Assembly (NCBI RefSeq): GCF_030253575.1
Contig: NC_080569.1
Span: 26,796,501 to 26,860,500, forward strand
Direction: 5' to 3'
DNA: 64,000 nt
Source: Rhododendron vialii
Taxonomy: Eukaryota; Streptophyta; Magnoliopsida; Ericales; Ericaceae
In this document: in pieces, positions 34,263-45,470 of the stretch
Layout: each line of letters begins with the position of its first letter
Numbering within the stretch: the first letter of the stretch is position 1
Translations under genes and position numbers: made by a program
The notes under the pieces: generated by a model
The model's input: the letters and a program-made list of their open reading frames with translations, nothing else
What the model was told of the DNA's origin: nothing
Databases searched by the model: none

Positions 34263-35284
34263 TGAAATGATGAAGAAAATAAATTTACGAAATTAGGAAA
34301 TGAATATGAGATGTGAGATGAGATATGGAAAATGAGTGCTATTTATAGAAACTTTGATATAAATAATTTGTTGAACCTACTCCTCACATGAATTCAACTA
34401 ACACCCACATGTTTCCAACCACCATCTACTCCCCATTCATTTTTATAAATTTTGGTTTTTTAAAAAATGCATAAAATTTCGGTTGTATTACACATTTTTA
34501 AAAAAAGGAAAAATTTCATACTTTAAACATTATTAACTATTTTTATTCAACATTTTCAACAAATAACCAGTTCAAACATTTTAAAGAAAACTTATTTTAT
34601 TTTATCCAAATAATCGGTACGTATTTTAACATTTTAAAATTTCATCAAGTTTAAAAATATTTCTCATAAATATAATAAAGCACTTAAAAACGAAATGTAA
34701 ATATTTTATTTATTTTATATAATTCTTATTATATTAGTTAGGCACATTTTCACCAAAAAAATATGTTGGCCACATGCAAATTCACCTAACAAAATTGTTG
34801 GACACATGTTCAACTACCAAACAATGTATTTTTGAAACAAAAAAAATAAACAGAATTTTTATTTGCAAAAAATGATTTTTATCAAATTAAAACTGACTTT
34901 TTCATTTTATAATATTATTAAATTATTACATTTGTTAGTAAAAATATATATTACGGATTAAAGTTTGAAAGATTAATTATATTTTGTAATTATACATATA
35001 ACGTAATACATAATTAAGTTTGAGACTGCACAAGGGTAAAAAAGTCATTTGACAACTTTTTACATTATCCACCCTTCCTAATACCTCCTATTTATCCTAC
35101 GTCCAAACCACGTACTATTTTATCCCCCCTTTCTAATACTCCATCCAAACCAATCACTATTTAATCCTCCCTCCATAAATATCACATCAATGTAGGCCAT
35201 CCCTTATTAACCAATACCCCCTACTATCCAATCCCCCCTTCTTATATAATACCTCCAAACCTAATACCGCATCCAATCGAGCCC
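34263..35284. other. AT-rich right end of the PIF element
   Basis: Highly AT-rich noncoding DNA with a run of ccctacc/atcccccctt words just inside the right end, mirrored by gggggatt words near the left end (25740-25880). These are likely subterminal motifs of the PIF/Harbinger element. Confidence 0.5.
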
Positions 35285-35287
35285 TTA

Positions 35288-36046
35288 GTGTTTTAATCAT
35301 GGGATCCAATTTTTTTGTGTGTCAGATTTTGAAAGTTCTTTCATCGACACGCTGATTCATTGTTTGATTGAATTTTTTTTTACGTCCGATCAAGTATGTA
35401 GTGATAAGCATTTTACTTGATTGTTGGCATAAATGATCTAAGGCATAAATGATCTAATCCCTCCCACATAAAAGTTAGATGGTTCCGATTTTAAAAAAAT
35501 AGCTTAGGCGGCCCTCAAGTAGTGCATTATAGGACTTTAATGCCTTTGGAAGCATTGAATGTGTTCCGATCATGTGGTATCTGACATTGGATTATCACCT
35601 ATTCAGGTGAGAATGATAAATTTGATAAGACGTTAAATCGTAACGGTTTAGATTGAACATTCGAAAAAAAGAGTCTGTAGCTACCTTTCAAATCTATACA
35701 TTAAACTTAATTGGTTATGAACCAAGGTATTCTGCTATCGTCTAATGTACGTTAGCCACATGATCACAAAATAACTATGCTGATCCATACCGTTCATTTT
35801 GTTATTCTCTGTGTTTTAATGACTCTCACCAATTTTTGGGTCTATCGGGTTTTAAAAGCTCCTTCATCGGGACGTAAATTAATTATTATCAAAATTTTTG
35901 TTATGTACGATCAAGTGCATAATGATAAGAAATTTATTAATTCTTGGCATGAATGATATAATCCCTCCAACGTAAAAACTAGATGGTTCCGATTTTTCAA
36001 AAATAGCTCAAGCGGCCTTCAAGTGATGCATTGTAGGACTTTACGA
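35288..36046 (+). repeat. Diverged direct duplication upstream of a promoter-like segment
   Basis: The block at about 35288-35548 recurs at about 35812-36046, with shared landmarks gtgttttaat, tagatggttccgat, atagct.a.gcggcc.tcaag and tgcatt.taggactt. It lies directly before the TATA segment at 36111 and may be duplicated upstream promoter DNA of the outer hAT-type element. Confidence 0.75.
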
Positions 36047-36110
36047 GATTTTTTCATTATTGGTGCATATGGATTATTGGTGTCTCGTACGCACATGATC
36101 ATAGGGTTCC

Positions 36111-36672
36111 TATAAAAGGGAAAGAGATGTTGCCCTAGCAGTAGCAGACATCTCTGGACTCTGATTCTCTCTCTATCTCTCAGTCTCTCACAAAGTCACA
36201 ATCTCACTCTCAACGTTCGGACTTCTTGACTTAACTTCAACGTCTGAATCTCTCTCTGTCTCTCTCACTCTCTAGTCTCTCCACTCTCAACGTCTCTTAC
36301 TCTCTCTCTCACTCTCTTTCTGACTCTCTCTCATTCTCGTCGCTCTCACTCTCTCCACTCTCAACGGTGACTGGTAGTGGTCTAGCGGTGAGTCAAACCC
36401 TAGATCGATTGTCGTTTCTGTTTTCGTTCAGGCGGTGAGTCGTTGTCGGTGACCATTCAGCGACTGGTGTTCAGCAACTCAAACCCTAGATCTACAACTA
36501 GATCTGAGTTTGCCTTTACCTGACGGCCCTGACTCAAACCCTCTGTCACGACTCACGTTCAGCGATTTGTCTCTGAAACTCGACGACTGAGGTCGTTTCT
36601 GGTGACAGACGTGTACGGCGAGTTTCCGTTTCCGGTGGCAAACGTATTCATCATCAATTGACAATTGTTAAG
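36111..36672 (+). promoter_or_regulatory. TATA box, CT-rich leader exon and splice donor inside the hAT-type element
   Basis: A good TATA box (tataaaaggg, 36111-36120) is followed by a long CT-rich stretch (36155-36360), teloboxes (aaaccctaga at about 36395 and 36482), and a strong donor (ttaag|gtaagaa, exon end 36672). No long ORF follows. The arrangement resembles the start of a plant gene: a leader exon and first intron. It may be the remains of the element's transposase gene or an acquired host promoter. Confidence 0.5.
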
Positions 36673-36839
36673 GTAAGAAATGGATTCCATGGAGTAGAGC
36701 AGAATAAAAAATGGTAATCTCTATTTGCTAGTGCAATGTAGTATCTATTGCTGTACATTCCTGGGTTTAGGGGACCCCATCACGTTTTAACAATATGAAT
36801 AAACTCTTATGCTGTACATTCCTAGATTTGGTGTTTACT

Positions 36840-37200
36840 ATGGCTATGATGATATAAGCTGAGCCTAATGGGTGTTTAGTATGGCTATGACGATTCATGA
36901 TATAATCTGAGCCTAAAGTGCAGAAAACAGCATGTCAAACAGCAAGTTTCATAGGTTTTGGTGTTTGGTGGTATGAAAAAATTATGAACATGGGTGTTAT
37001 CTTATTTGTGGGCAATGATGAATTAAAATTCAATTTATAATTAAGGTGGATACCTTGGCGCCTTAGCGGGATATCATTAGATGCAGCCATGAGTACCATT
37101 CTAATTCTCAAAATATATTTTTTCTGAGCCCAATCATGTTTTCATTACTACCTTGATGCTATGCCTATGTTTGGTTTAGCATGTTGTTCTTCTACAGTTT
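36840..37200 (+). ncRNA. Box C/D-like (k-turn-like) motif block, tentative
   Basis: Contains short motif copies at 36842 and 36882, and a long copy at 37010-37131 with 5' gggcaatgatga and 3' tctgagccc. These look like box C (RTGATGA) and box D (CTGA) within complementary terminal ggc/gcc bases. Most copies have only 6-20 nt between the boxes, too short for a guide region, so a functional snoRNA is unlikely as seen. It is listed because the motif recurs 11 times in the nested elements. Confidence 0.3.
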
Positions 37201-37216
37201 TGATGCTATTTTCTGG

Positions 37217-38040
37217 GCCAAAAGGCCTATATTTAAGGTTGTCCTGTGTGTGAAAAAGGCTGTTGTTGCTACTGCTGCTATGTGAAACTGTTGTTGTTGC
37301 TGCTGCTGTGAGTGTGTGCAGTAGTAGGTGTGTGCAAGTGCAATGAGTGTGTGCAGCAGCAGGTGTGGTTTTGAGCAGTTTTCAGCTAGTTTGGCAGGTT
37401 TGGTTTGTGTTTTTGGGGCATTTAATGCTACTCTGAGTTTTCTGGCTATGATGCTTAAAAATCTGAGCCAAAAGGCCTATATTTGAGGCTGCCTATGTGT
37501 GAAAAGGGTTGTGTCACGTGTGTAGCAGGTTTTACTTCCAGCTTTCACCTGTTATTTGGAGTTTGGGAATAATGTGTATGAGTGTGTGCATTGGCATATA
37601 TGTGTGAAACTTGTTGCTGCTATTGCTGTGAGTGTGTGCAGCAGCAGGTGTGTGCAAGTGCAATGAGTGTGTGCAGCAGCAGGTGTGATTTTGGGCAGTT
37701 TTCAACTAGTTTGACAGGTTTGGTTTGTATTTTTGGAGAAATTTTTACGGTTTGCATGCTATTCTGAGTTCGCTGGCTATGATGATTAAAAATCTAAGCC
37801 AAAAGGCATATATTTGGGGCTGCCCTGTGTGTGAAAAGGGTTGTGTCATGTGTGTAGCAGGTTTTACTTCCAGTTTTCACCTGTTATTTGGAGTTTGGGA
37901 ATAATGTGTATGAGTGTGTGCATTGGCATATATGTGTGCAACTGTTGTTGCTACTGCTGCTGTGAGTGTGTGCAGCAGCAGGTGTGTGCAAGTGCAATGA
38001 GTGTGTGCAGCAGCAGGTGTGGTTTTGGGCTGTACCTTGG
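37217..38040 (+). repeat. Three long direct repeats (about 250-330 bp)
   Basis: Units start at about 37217, 37466 and 37798, each with ccaaaaggc.tatattt, gtgtgaaaa.gg and two copies of gagtgtgtgcagcagcaggtg separated by gtgcaagtgcaat. Units 2 and 3 share an extra segment (gcaggttttacttccag to gcattggcatatatgtgtg) and are very similar. Noncoding. Confidence 0.88.
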
Positions 38041-38734
38041 TGATTTTGGCCTTCCAAGTAGACTATCCAAGATCATTCCACCATTCTCTTGTCATGTGGA
38101 GTTCAGTTTGAGGCATTCCGAAGTTCAAGCATTCGGAGGCATTCGTCCATGTTGGTTCAAATGAATGTTTTTGGAGCTTTTGATTTGTTTTCAAGGTTGT
38201 TTTGGTTTTTTGCTAGAGTTTCAGTAGGTGTGAGCTTCAATTGTAACAACTTCTAGTGCCCTACTGCCCTTTTGGAGCTTTTGATTTGTTTTCAAGGCTT
38301 TGAAGGCCCTTGAAGTCATGTAACTCTCAAGTGGCTTACTTGGTTTTGTTAATGTGTCGCAGCTCTGGTACATTCCAGTTAGGACCATTTGTAATGTTAT
38401 TTTTTTAATTATTAAATTTTACTTCATTTTGCATTTGATTGATCAGGGTCCAGGGACACCATTATCATTCTTATTGAATGGGTGGAATTGGAACAAAAAT
38501 AACATTTATATTTGAAAGTCACATTCTTATCATTCTTAGTGTGGAATTGGAACAAAAATTGGAAGTCACATTCAAATAGACAAGAATAACATCTATATTC
38601 AAAGTTTCAAACGGAGCGTAACAACCAACCAAGCTTCCATAGCCATTATCATCCGTATCCTGGGACTATTTCTCATTGATCAACCTATAGAAGACATTAT
38701 CATCATCCATCATTGAAGGAATTCATTTAAAACG
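38041..38734. other. Noncoding part of the hAT-type element
   Basis: Contains a short direct repeat (ttttggagcttttgatttg at about 38169 and 38272) and a second one (tggaattggaacaaaaat at about 38482 and 38542). No gene. Confidence 0.5.
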
Positions 38735-39225
38735 GCACGACTTAAAACGGCACAATCCGACCTGACACGATTAAGTAAACGGGCCGGCACGTCTTGACTC
38801 GATTGAAAATGGCACGACAAGACACGATTTAAGAAAACGGGCAAGCACGTCACGACACGATTTAAGAAAATAGGTCGGCATGACACGACACGATTGAAAA
38901 CGCCACGGCCCGACACGATTTAAGAAAAAGGGCTGGCACGACATGACACGATTGGCAAGCGGGCCGGCACGACACGACACGATTTAAGAAAACGGGCCGG
39001 CACGGCACGACACGACACGATTGGCAAGCGGGCCGGCACAACACGACACGATTTAAGAAAACGGGCCGGCACGACACAATACGATTTAAGAAAACGGGCT
39101 GGCACGGCACGGCACGATTGACAAACGGCACGGCACGGCACAACACGATTTTAGCAAAATACTGTAAATGGGCCATCATGGCACGGCACGAAGCACGGTT
39201 AGCATGGAGTTAAACGGCCGGCACA
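38735..39225 (+). repeat. Right subterminal repeat array
   Basis: About nine units built on cggcacgacacgatttaag with aaaacgggc linkers, period roughly 28-32 bp. The cggcacg word is on the same strand as in the left array rather than inverted. Confidence 0.9.
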
Positions 39226-39471
39226 ACCCATTTGACACCTCTAGGCATATGGCATACCAGTGGGGAAAAACAAAAAAACAAACAGAGTGTCCGAGTCGCT
39301 TTATGCATACCTGGACTAATTTTTTTTGGGACAAATCTTACGATCCACTAGCGGTGGCCCAACGAAAATTGAGATAAATTTCTGCACGAACTAACCCGTA
39401 AAGAGTTTATAACACATAAGAAATTTTGAATTTAAAATTTTAGAAAAGGAGCAAACTCAAGTACCAACTAA

Positions 39472-39940
39472 GAGCATCCACAGTGGTAGAATCAAAACCA
39501 AAAAAGTTGTTAAGGTTAGCAACATTTGCTAAAAAAAAAGGCTCACATTTAATAACCAAACTTAGCAAATCATCAAATTTTGGCCATTGGATAATCAAAA
39601 CTAATAATATTTTGTCAATAATCAAATGTAGTTATTTCCACATTTCTTCAATCAACTACACCATCATTAAGCAAAAACCTTATCTCTTTTTCCATTTTCA
39701 ACATGTTTCTAAGAAAAATACTTTTAAAAATACTTTCTTTTCTTGCAAAAACTGTTTTCTATGTCACAGCTTTTAGTTTATAAGTTGAAAATGTGATGTG
39801 GCAAATTTTGGTTATTCAATTTTGATTGTACCGTTGTAGACATCTACATTGCTAACCTTAACAACCTCTTAAATAAATAATCAAAAGATGATATGGCAAT
39901 TTTTAATTATTGACTTTTGGTTATTCCACTACGGACGCTC
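39472..39940. mobile_element. Tourist-like MITE with TAA duplication
   Basis: Left end gagcatccacagtggtag; right end inverted gagcgtccgtagtggaat. Flanked by TAA on both sides (39469-39471 and 39941-39943). Related in sequence to the element at 5831-6626. 469 bp, noncoding. Confidence 0.8.
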
Positions 39941-40072
39941 TAAGCATACCAATAAAAAAAAATCCGAAACACTTATTTTTTAAAAAATAATAATTTAAGG
40001 GTTACTCTAAAAAAATTAGGTTAATCAAATATCAGTAACTGCTTTTTCAGAATTCGTAAGGAAAACCATATA

Positions 40073-40344
40073 CTCCCTCCATCCCTTTTTTTGTGTCCAG
40101 TATTCCATTTTGGGCTGTCCCTTAATAAGTGTCCATTTTGTAAAGTTAGGGGGGTAAAAGTTGGTGTATTGTCTATTTTGTCCCTAAAAGTATATTTTAT
40201 TTTGAAAAGTTAGTGAGTAAAAATGTAATGATGATGGGTAAGTAGGGAAAGTGGAGGAAAAAGTTGATGTGAAAAGTATAATGATGATGTCTTTTTAATA
40301 AGTTGGAGTTACGAAGCAGGACACTTAAAAAGGGACGGAGGGAG
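40073..40344. mobile_element. Stowaway-like (Tc1/mariner) MITE
   Basis: Ends ctccctccatccc and (inverted) ctccctccgtccc, flanked by TA dinucleotides (40071-40072 and 40345-40346). This is the classic Stowaway terminus. 272 bp, noncoding. Confidence 0.88.
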
Positions 40345-40931
40345 TAGTATCGGCATATGTATACTGAAAATGCATTTTTCAATATCTGATTAACCTAATT
40401 TTTTACCATTAATCTAAAGAATTACCAGTATTTTAAAAATAATGAACGGTATGGGGGTGTTTCCGCTAACCAATATGTGAATAAGTTTAGGGCACCATCT
40501 TTCCACAAAAGGTCTTGAGAAAAATTCAACTTTTGTATTAAAAACGGGTAGTGATTTTGCCACACCCCTTTTTAATAATGCCACACCCTGCAAGTGTATT
40601 TTTTGGTGCAAAAATACTCTTGCAAGGTGTGGCAAAATCATTTCCCTTAAAAACTTGTATTGTTGACAATTTGGGGGTGTATCCGCTAATCAATAAGTTA
40701 TAGAGAACTTTTTGTTGTCCAAAAATGTGAAGTTATTTTTACAGCCCACAAGCTGTAATGGTATATGGGCGCGTCAAAGGGAAAAATGAAGAAAAAAAAA
40801 TATTGGGTTCATATTAACAAGAAGACAAAATACAATAAGTTGTAGTTCAAACTTTTTAGTAGAAACGTCAAAGATTAATCCAAAGAGCTCGAGAAACCAA
40901 ACTTATTAAGTTCGTATTCTCATCTGCCTCC

Positions 40932-41308
40932 AAGTGGCGGCTCCACGTTGAAGATTTGGTATGCAATTGAACACCCTAGACATTTTCTAGGGTACATTGA
41001 GTAGCATGTATTTTCATTCTACCCCTATTTAGAACACTCAACCAAACAAAGTTTGAACACTCATCAACTTGAGAGAGTCACAAATCAACTCAAATTTTTT
41101 TCTTCGGCTTTAATTGGGCTTTTTGCAAGTGAGCGGTGAAAATTGAACCACATGATTAATCAAGGTGCGCATAAGCTGACCTAACACCCGAGTTGTTAAA
41201 AAATATTCACATTTGAACACATAATAATATTTCAGTCTTGTTAAACAGAGTTAGCGGGGATTATGATTTTTTTGAATACCCTACGAAATATTTCTGGAGC
41301 CGCCACTG
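40932..41308. mobile_element. hAT-type MITE carrying a SINE fragment
   Basis: Ends aagtggcggctcca and (inverted) cagtggcggctcca. Flanking octamers ctgcctcc and ctgtctct agree at six of eight positions. The middle (about 41083-41215) contains a diverged piece of the SINE family seen at 23745 and 45740. Confidence 0.65.
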
Positions 41309-44300
41309 CTGTCTCTCTAGTTGAGGTATGAGTTTGAACCCCACAGAAGGCGCAATCGGTGTCCTAGGCTATGGATAGCCTCTGGACTTTTGTGAACTAG
41401 CATACTACCTATCTAACTCTTTTAGATCCCGCTGATGAATAAAGGTGAAAAGAAAAAAAGAAAAAAAAAAACCCAAAGAGCTTGCTAGGAAAATGATTGT
41501 TGGACCCATCACCTCACATAAACATTTACCTAAACTCAATAAAGAAGTAAAGTAGCACCGGAACTGATTGATTGGTTTATTTTCAACGAAGGAATTAGGA
41601 TCAAAGGCAATCATTTAGAAAGAGAAAATGCTTATGAAAATGCCTTGCAGAAAGCACACAATAATACCCATGCAACCTAAGTTTGTTTAGTAATTTTCTT
41701 GCCAGTGCATGCCTTGGATAACTTCACTTCCAAGAACCAAAGGCGAGATTAATTAATTTGGGAAAAACAAGGTCACAGCGACAGAAAAGTGGGAGGGACC
41801 GGGCAAAGGGGGATATTAGTTTTTTTTTTTTTTGTCAACAAAAGTCGGTAGTGTTAATTGTAGTTAGTAAAGTTTGGAATGGTCAATGGCGGAAGGAGTG
41901 TAGGACAAGAGGGGACATGGATCGCCACTGAATTTCTTTTTTTCTTTTAAATTTAAAATTTAAATATGTATAATTTATCATAAATTCCCTTTTAATCACT
42001 CTAAGACATTTCAAATATCATTTTCATTCTCATAATTTCACGTTTTAGAACAATGATGTGGAGTATAATGCAACAAATAGCCGTCACTTACTATTTGAAA
42101 TTCCGTAAAGCGTAATGTCCAAAATTCAAAAGTGCCTCAACCATGGGCTTAGGCTAAACGTTTTACACTTTAGCAATTACAATGAAAGCAAGATTGCTAA
42201 ATATTATGTAGTGAATTACTCTTAGACTCGATCTGTTAGATAAAATTAATTCAAACAATTCGTTAATTTGTTTTTATATTCTATGTAAGTTACTTTCTTA
42301 ATAACAGTGGTTGGTTGGTGAGTGTAGAGGAAAGATTAATTTAAGAACTGTGGGAGATGAGGTCACTACAGGCTCAAGTTAAATTTTGCATGTAGGTGTA
42401 AAGAGAATTTAGGACAAGAGAGGATATTTATGGGTTCAATCAATATCGGCCTTGGCAGCCACTTTAAGCCCCAAAAAAGTGATATTTATTATATTTAAGT
42501 TATGCTTTTGAAATCATGTATTGTTCGATTATTTTGCGGGATTCCATCGCGTTGATAAGTACTTGTATTGATTTTAGAAAAAGTAATTTATCCATTTTAT
42601 ATAGTGTTCATAAAAATTTGTAAGGGCCCCATATATGAGTGTTACTTTAGGCCCTGAAATATGAAGGTCCACGCTGTCATCAACTAATATGCAAATATGG
42701 TACAAACATATGATCAATCATAGTGTTGTAATTTTGGTATGTAAAAACCAAAGTGAAAAGAAGAAAAAAAAAGTTGGTTCTATTTTAGGTGAAATAATAA
42801 TATTCCACTAAAGGTGATTTGAATTTGAAGTGTAACAGCACCAAAGCACTACCTTAGTTGGAAAGACAAAAACTACTATACTAAAGTTAGTGCATAAGAA
42901 AATGACTTGTTCCTAACCATATTTTCCACTCACAATAACATATGTTCATGGTTACTATTTGTATCACTTATCATCATTTTATTCCGAGCAAGGTTATGGT
43001 ACATGAAAAGTTTTTAAGAAAATGTTCGGGAGAGAGATAAATTGTCCAGATTCGCTTTGATGTTTGGGTCCTACACATCAAAGTGAATCTCAATCACTAA
43101 TTTCACTTTTTTAGGACGTTTTTGAAAAAACTTTTCCTGAATCCTAACATTTTCATTTTTTCCAGATATGTCCATCTCAATCGAACACAAATAGTTCCTT
43201 TAACTAAAAGCAATCAGATCAGTAATATACGGTTTAGATGCAATCATCTTGACAATCGATGGCTCGGATCTTGACCGAGTAATGTACGGTTTAGATCTGT
43301 ATGTGATCAGGTTCAATCACAGCCGTCTGTGCTAAGATAAACGATCAGATACCGTTCGGCACCCGCGTGACAGGGGGTGCTTGGCAGCATCTCGGGTCCG
43401 GGAAGTTAACTTAGTTACACATGCATTAATTTATTCATGAACTATACTTTTGACAATTGTTCATCTGATCTGGTCACCCGAATACAAGGGCAATTACTCG
43501 ATATTTTTTATCAATGCAAGTCACTATTGTTAGATTATTTAGATTAGCACTTTGGAGTTTGGAATGAGAGTCAAACTTCTGACCACCTTCTTTTTCGCAT
43601 CTAAGTGCACTTTTGATGCCGTTAGGCCAAAAGTCTCTTGGCTCCAATTACAAGAATTAGACAGGAAATTAGCTAGTTTGGAATTAAGTTGTAGACTCTG
43701 CTTCTAAACGAAGAATAAGTAACAAGTAACCGTACCCAAATAACTGAATAAGCAGCACAAGCAAGAGGAAGAGGTACATAATGATTTCTTGAGTTGGTTT
43801 TGTTAACAAAAAATCTCTTGGAAGTGCATTTTCGCATTTTAAATGCGATAATAGATGGACAGTGGAGGATTTAGATTTCGGGGTCGCGCTATTTAAGGGG
43901 ATTACACTTTTATTGTTAGTATTTTTTTTTTTTTAAAATATGAAGATAAAGATTGAGTATAAAGCTAGGCTTTGTCCTTGGCTTTATTTTTTGTTAAAAA
44001 GGAAGAAAGACTTGATTCAATTAATCTGTGGTACTTAAATGAATCAAGCAATTGAGTTTTTTTTTTTATGACCGAACCATTCATCTTTTAAACCGCTATC
44101 TCTTTTTCAGTTGTGTGAAAATAAAGTTGATGGGATCATTGGTGGACGCAGAATTTGTGTCTAGCAAGGGCCTAAATCAAGTGTATTTTCATATTGATAA
44201 TAAGAAAATACTATATTTCATCGTAAAAGAGAATATTTCAATGTGCAAGCAGAATATTTCAACTTTATTGGTGGAAGGAACACTCTATTTCTTTATTGGT

Positions 44301-45244
44301 GAAAGTGGGCATTCACAACAGGAGAGGGGGAAATGGATCCTCATTTCATGAACATAAATCTCACAAAAATTTAGTGCCCATCACATGGTGACGATTATGG
44401 GCTTGATGAATCCGTTTTCGGTGTACATGGTCAACGGCCTATATGAGAAAACTAAACATCGGTGTAGTGCCACCCAACACTCCTTCATTAATGCCTATGT
44501 ATAGAGAAAGCTAAAGTATAGCTCAAATAATTAGGGTGCAAGAGTCGTGTATCTGTCCCTATCGTTTGGGGGTGATTATACTGACACATTTGAATTGAAG
44601 TAGAATCCCATAAGGTGTAAATCTTTGGATCTAGGGATGTTGATAGGACAGGATCACTTGTTGGGTGCAATAGCCTTTTAACTTCCCTAGCTAATCCCCT
44701 TAGAATTAGAAATATCCGTGAGACGACCTCGACTCTTCGTGGTTATCCCCGTAGTGAAATGGGTGGCGCAAGAGAGTCCCTACCCGCCTAGAACCCCTTT
44801 GGGGGTGGTCGCTCCGATTAGTGATTACGGTAACAGTTCCCCATGCTCAGCCACGCGCGGTTCATACGGGTCTTTCCGAACCGAGTAGAATTCTAGTCAG
44901 CGGTTAACTATCAAAGGAAAAAGTAAAGGTTAACTATCAAAGGAAAAAGTAAAGCTATTAGTGAAGTATGTCCAATATGTATATCTGCATCATAAACATT
45001 ATTCTCTAAAACCCCTCTTCCAAACAATGTGCTATCAATTTTGTAACGAAGACAAACACTATCTTTGATCTTAACTAATCGAGAAAACATAGGCGAGGGA
45101 CTGAGGCAGATTGGGACAAGCTAAAGTAAGTCAACACTTGTCATCACATCCATGATTCCTATTTTTTCCTTTTCCTGCCGCCAAACAGTTTCTTCTTCTC
45201 CCCTTAATTGTCTACTTGATACCATGTACTCTATGTTTATTCAA
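41309..45244. other. Gene-free intergenic DNA
   Basis: No supportable gene. Mostly AT-rich decayed repeat DNA. A GC-rich island at about 44697-44895 (containing agacgacctcgactc and tcagccacgcgcggttc) stands out and could be part of an old retroelement, but I cannot classify it. A direct 22-bp duplication (aggttaactatcaaaggaaa) follows at about 44900-44955. Confidence 0.4.
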
Positions 45245-45470
45245 CAAAGTCATAGTCCAGGACTTAGAGGTTTGCTTCATTTTAAAGTTTCATATTCGAA
45301 ACCACCCAGGTGCTATTAACCCCTTTGGGACCACTCCATACGGAGTCTGATCCGGCTTTAATTGGGTTCTATGCAAGTGGGTAGTAGAATTGGATCCTGA
45401 GATTAGTCGAGGTGCTCAGATGTGCATAAGTTAGCTCGGACACCTGAGTTATCGAAAAACACAATAAGGC
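45245..45470 (+). mobile_element. tRNA-derived SINE copy
   Basis: Same family as 23745: head tccaggacttagaggtttgc, then gatccggctttaattggg, tgcaagtgggtagt, gattagtcgaggtgctc and cggacacctgagttatcg, ending in an A-rich tail. Plus orientation. Confidence 0.6.

Larger units (their letters stand above)
25644..35284 (+). mobile_element. PIF/Harbinger element (9.64 kb) nested in the hAT-type element
   Basis: The left end is ggcctcgtttggaag; the right end, reverse-complemented, is gggctcgattggatg (12 of 15 matching). Both are flanked by TTA (25641-25643 and 35285-35287), the PIF/Harbinger duplication. The interior has the two protein types these transposons need: a HARBI1-like DDE nuclease (28220-29629) and a Myb/SANT-like DNA-binding protein (29805-30864), plus a second Myb/SANT-like gene on the other strand (33779-34262). 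It has been enlarged by a LINE/importin fragment and a hAT-type MITE. The end match is moderate, so this copy is old or the ends have diverged. Confidence 0.8.
24674..39243. mobile_element. Large hAT-type element (14.57 kb), nonautonomous, hosting nested insertions
   Basis: The left end is tagaggtgtcaaatggg (24674-24690); the right end is its exact inverse (39227-39243). The similarity extends to about 24 of 26 bases. Both sides carry the identical octamer ggcatatg (24666-24673 and 39244-39251), as expected for hAT insertion. Subterminal DNA is a dense array of cggcacg words (24691-24985 and 38735-39225). Without the nested PIF/Harbinger element (25644-35284) the element is about 4.9 kb. No hAT transposase (BED finger or dimerisation region) is seen, so it must have moved in trans. 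It carries its own promoter-like segment at 36111. Confidence 0.85.

Noticed and set aside
37010-37131. Calling the long C/D-like units functional guide snoRNAs.
   Set aside because: The bases upstream of box D differ between copies and show no recognised rRNA complement; most copies are too short for a guide. Kept as a motif finding only.
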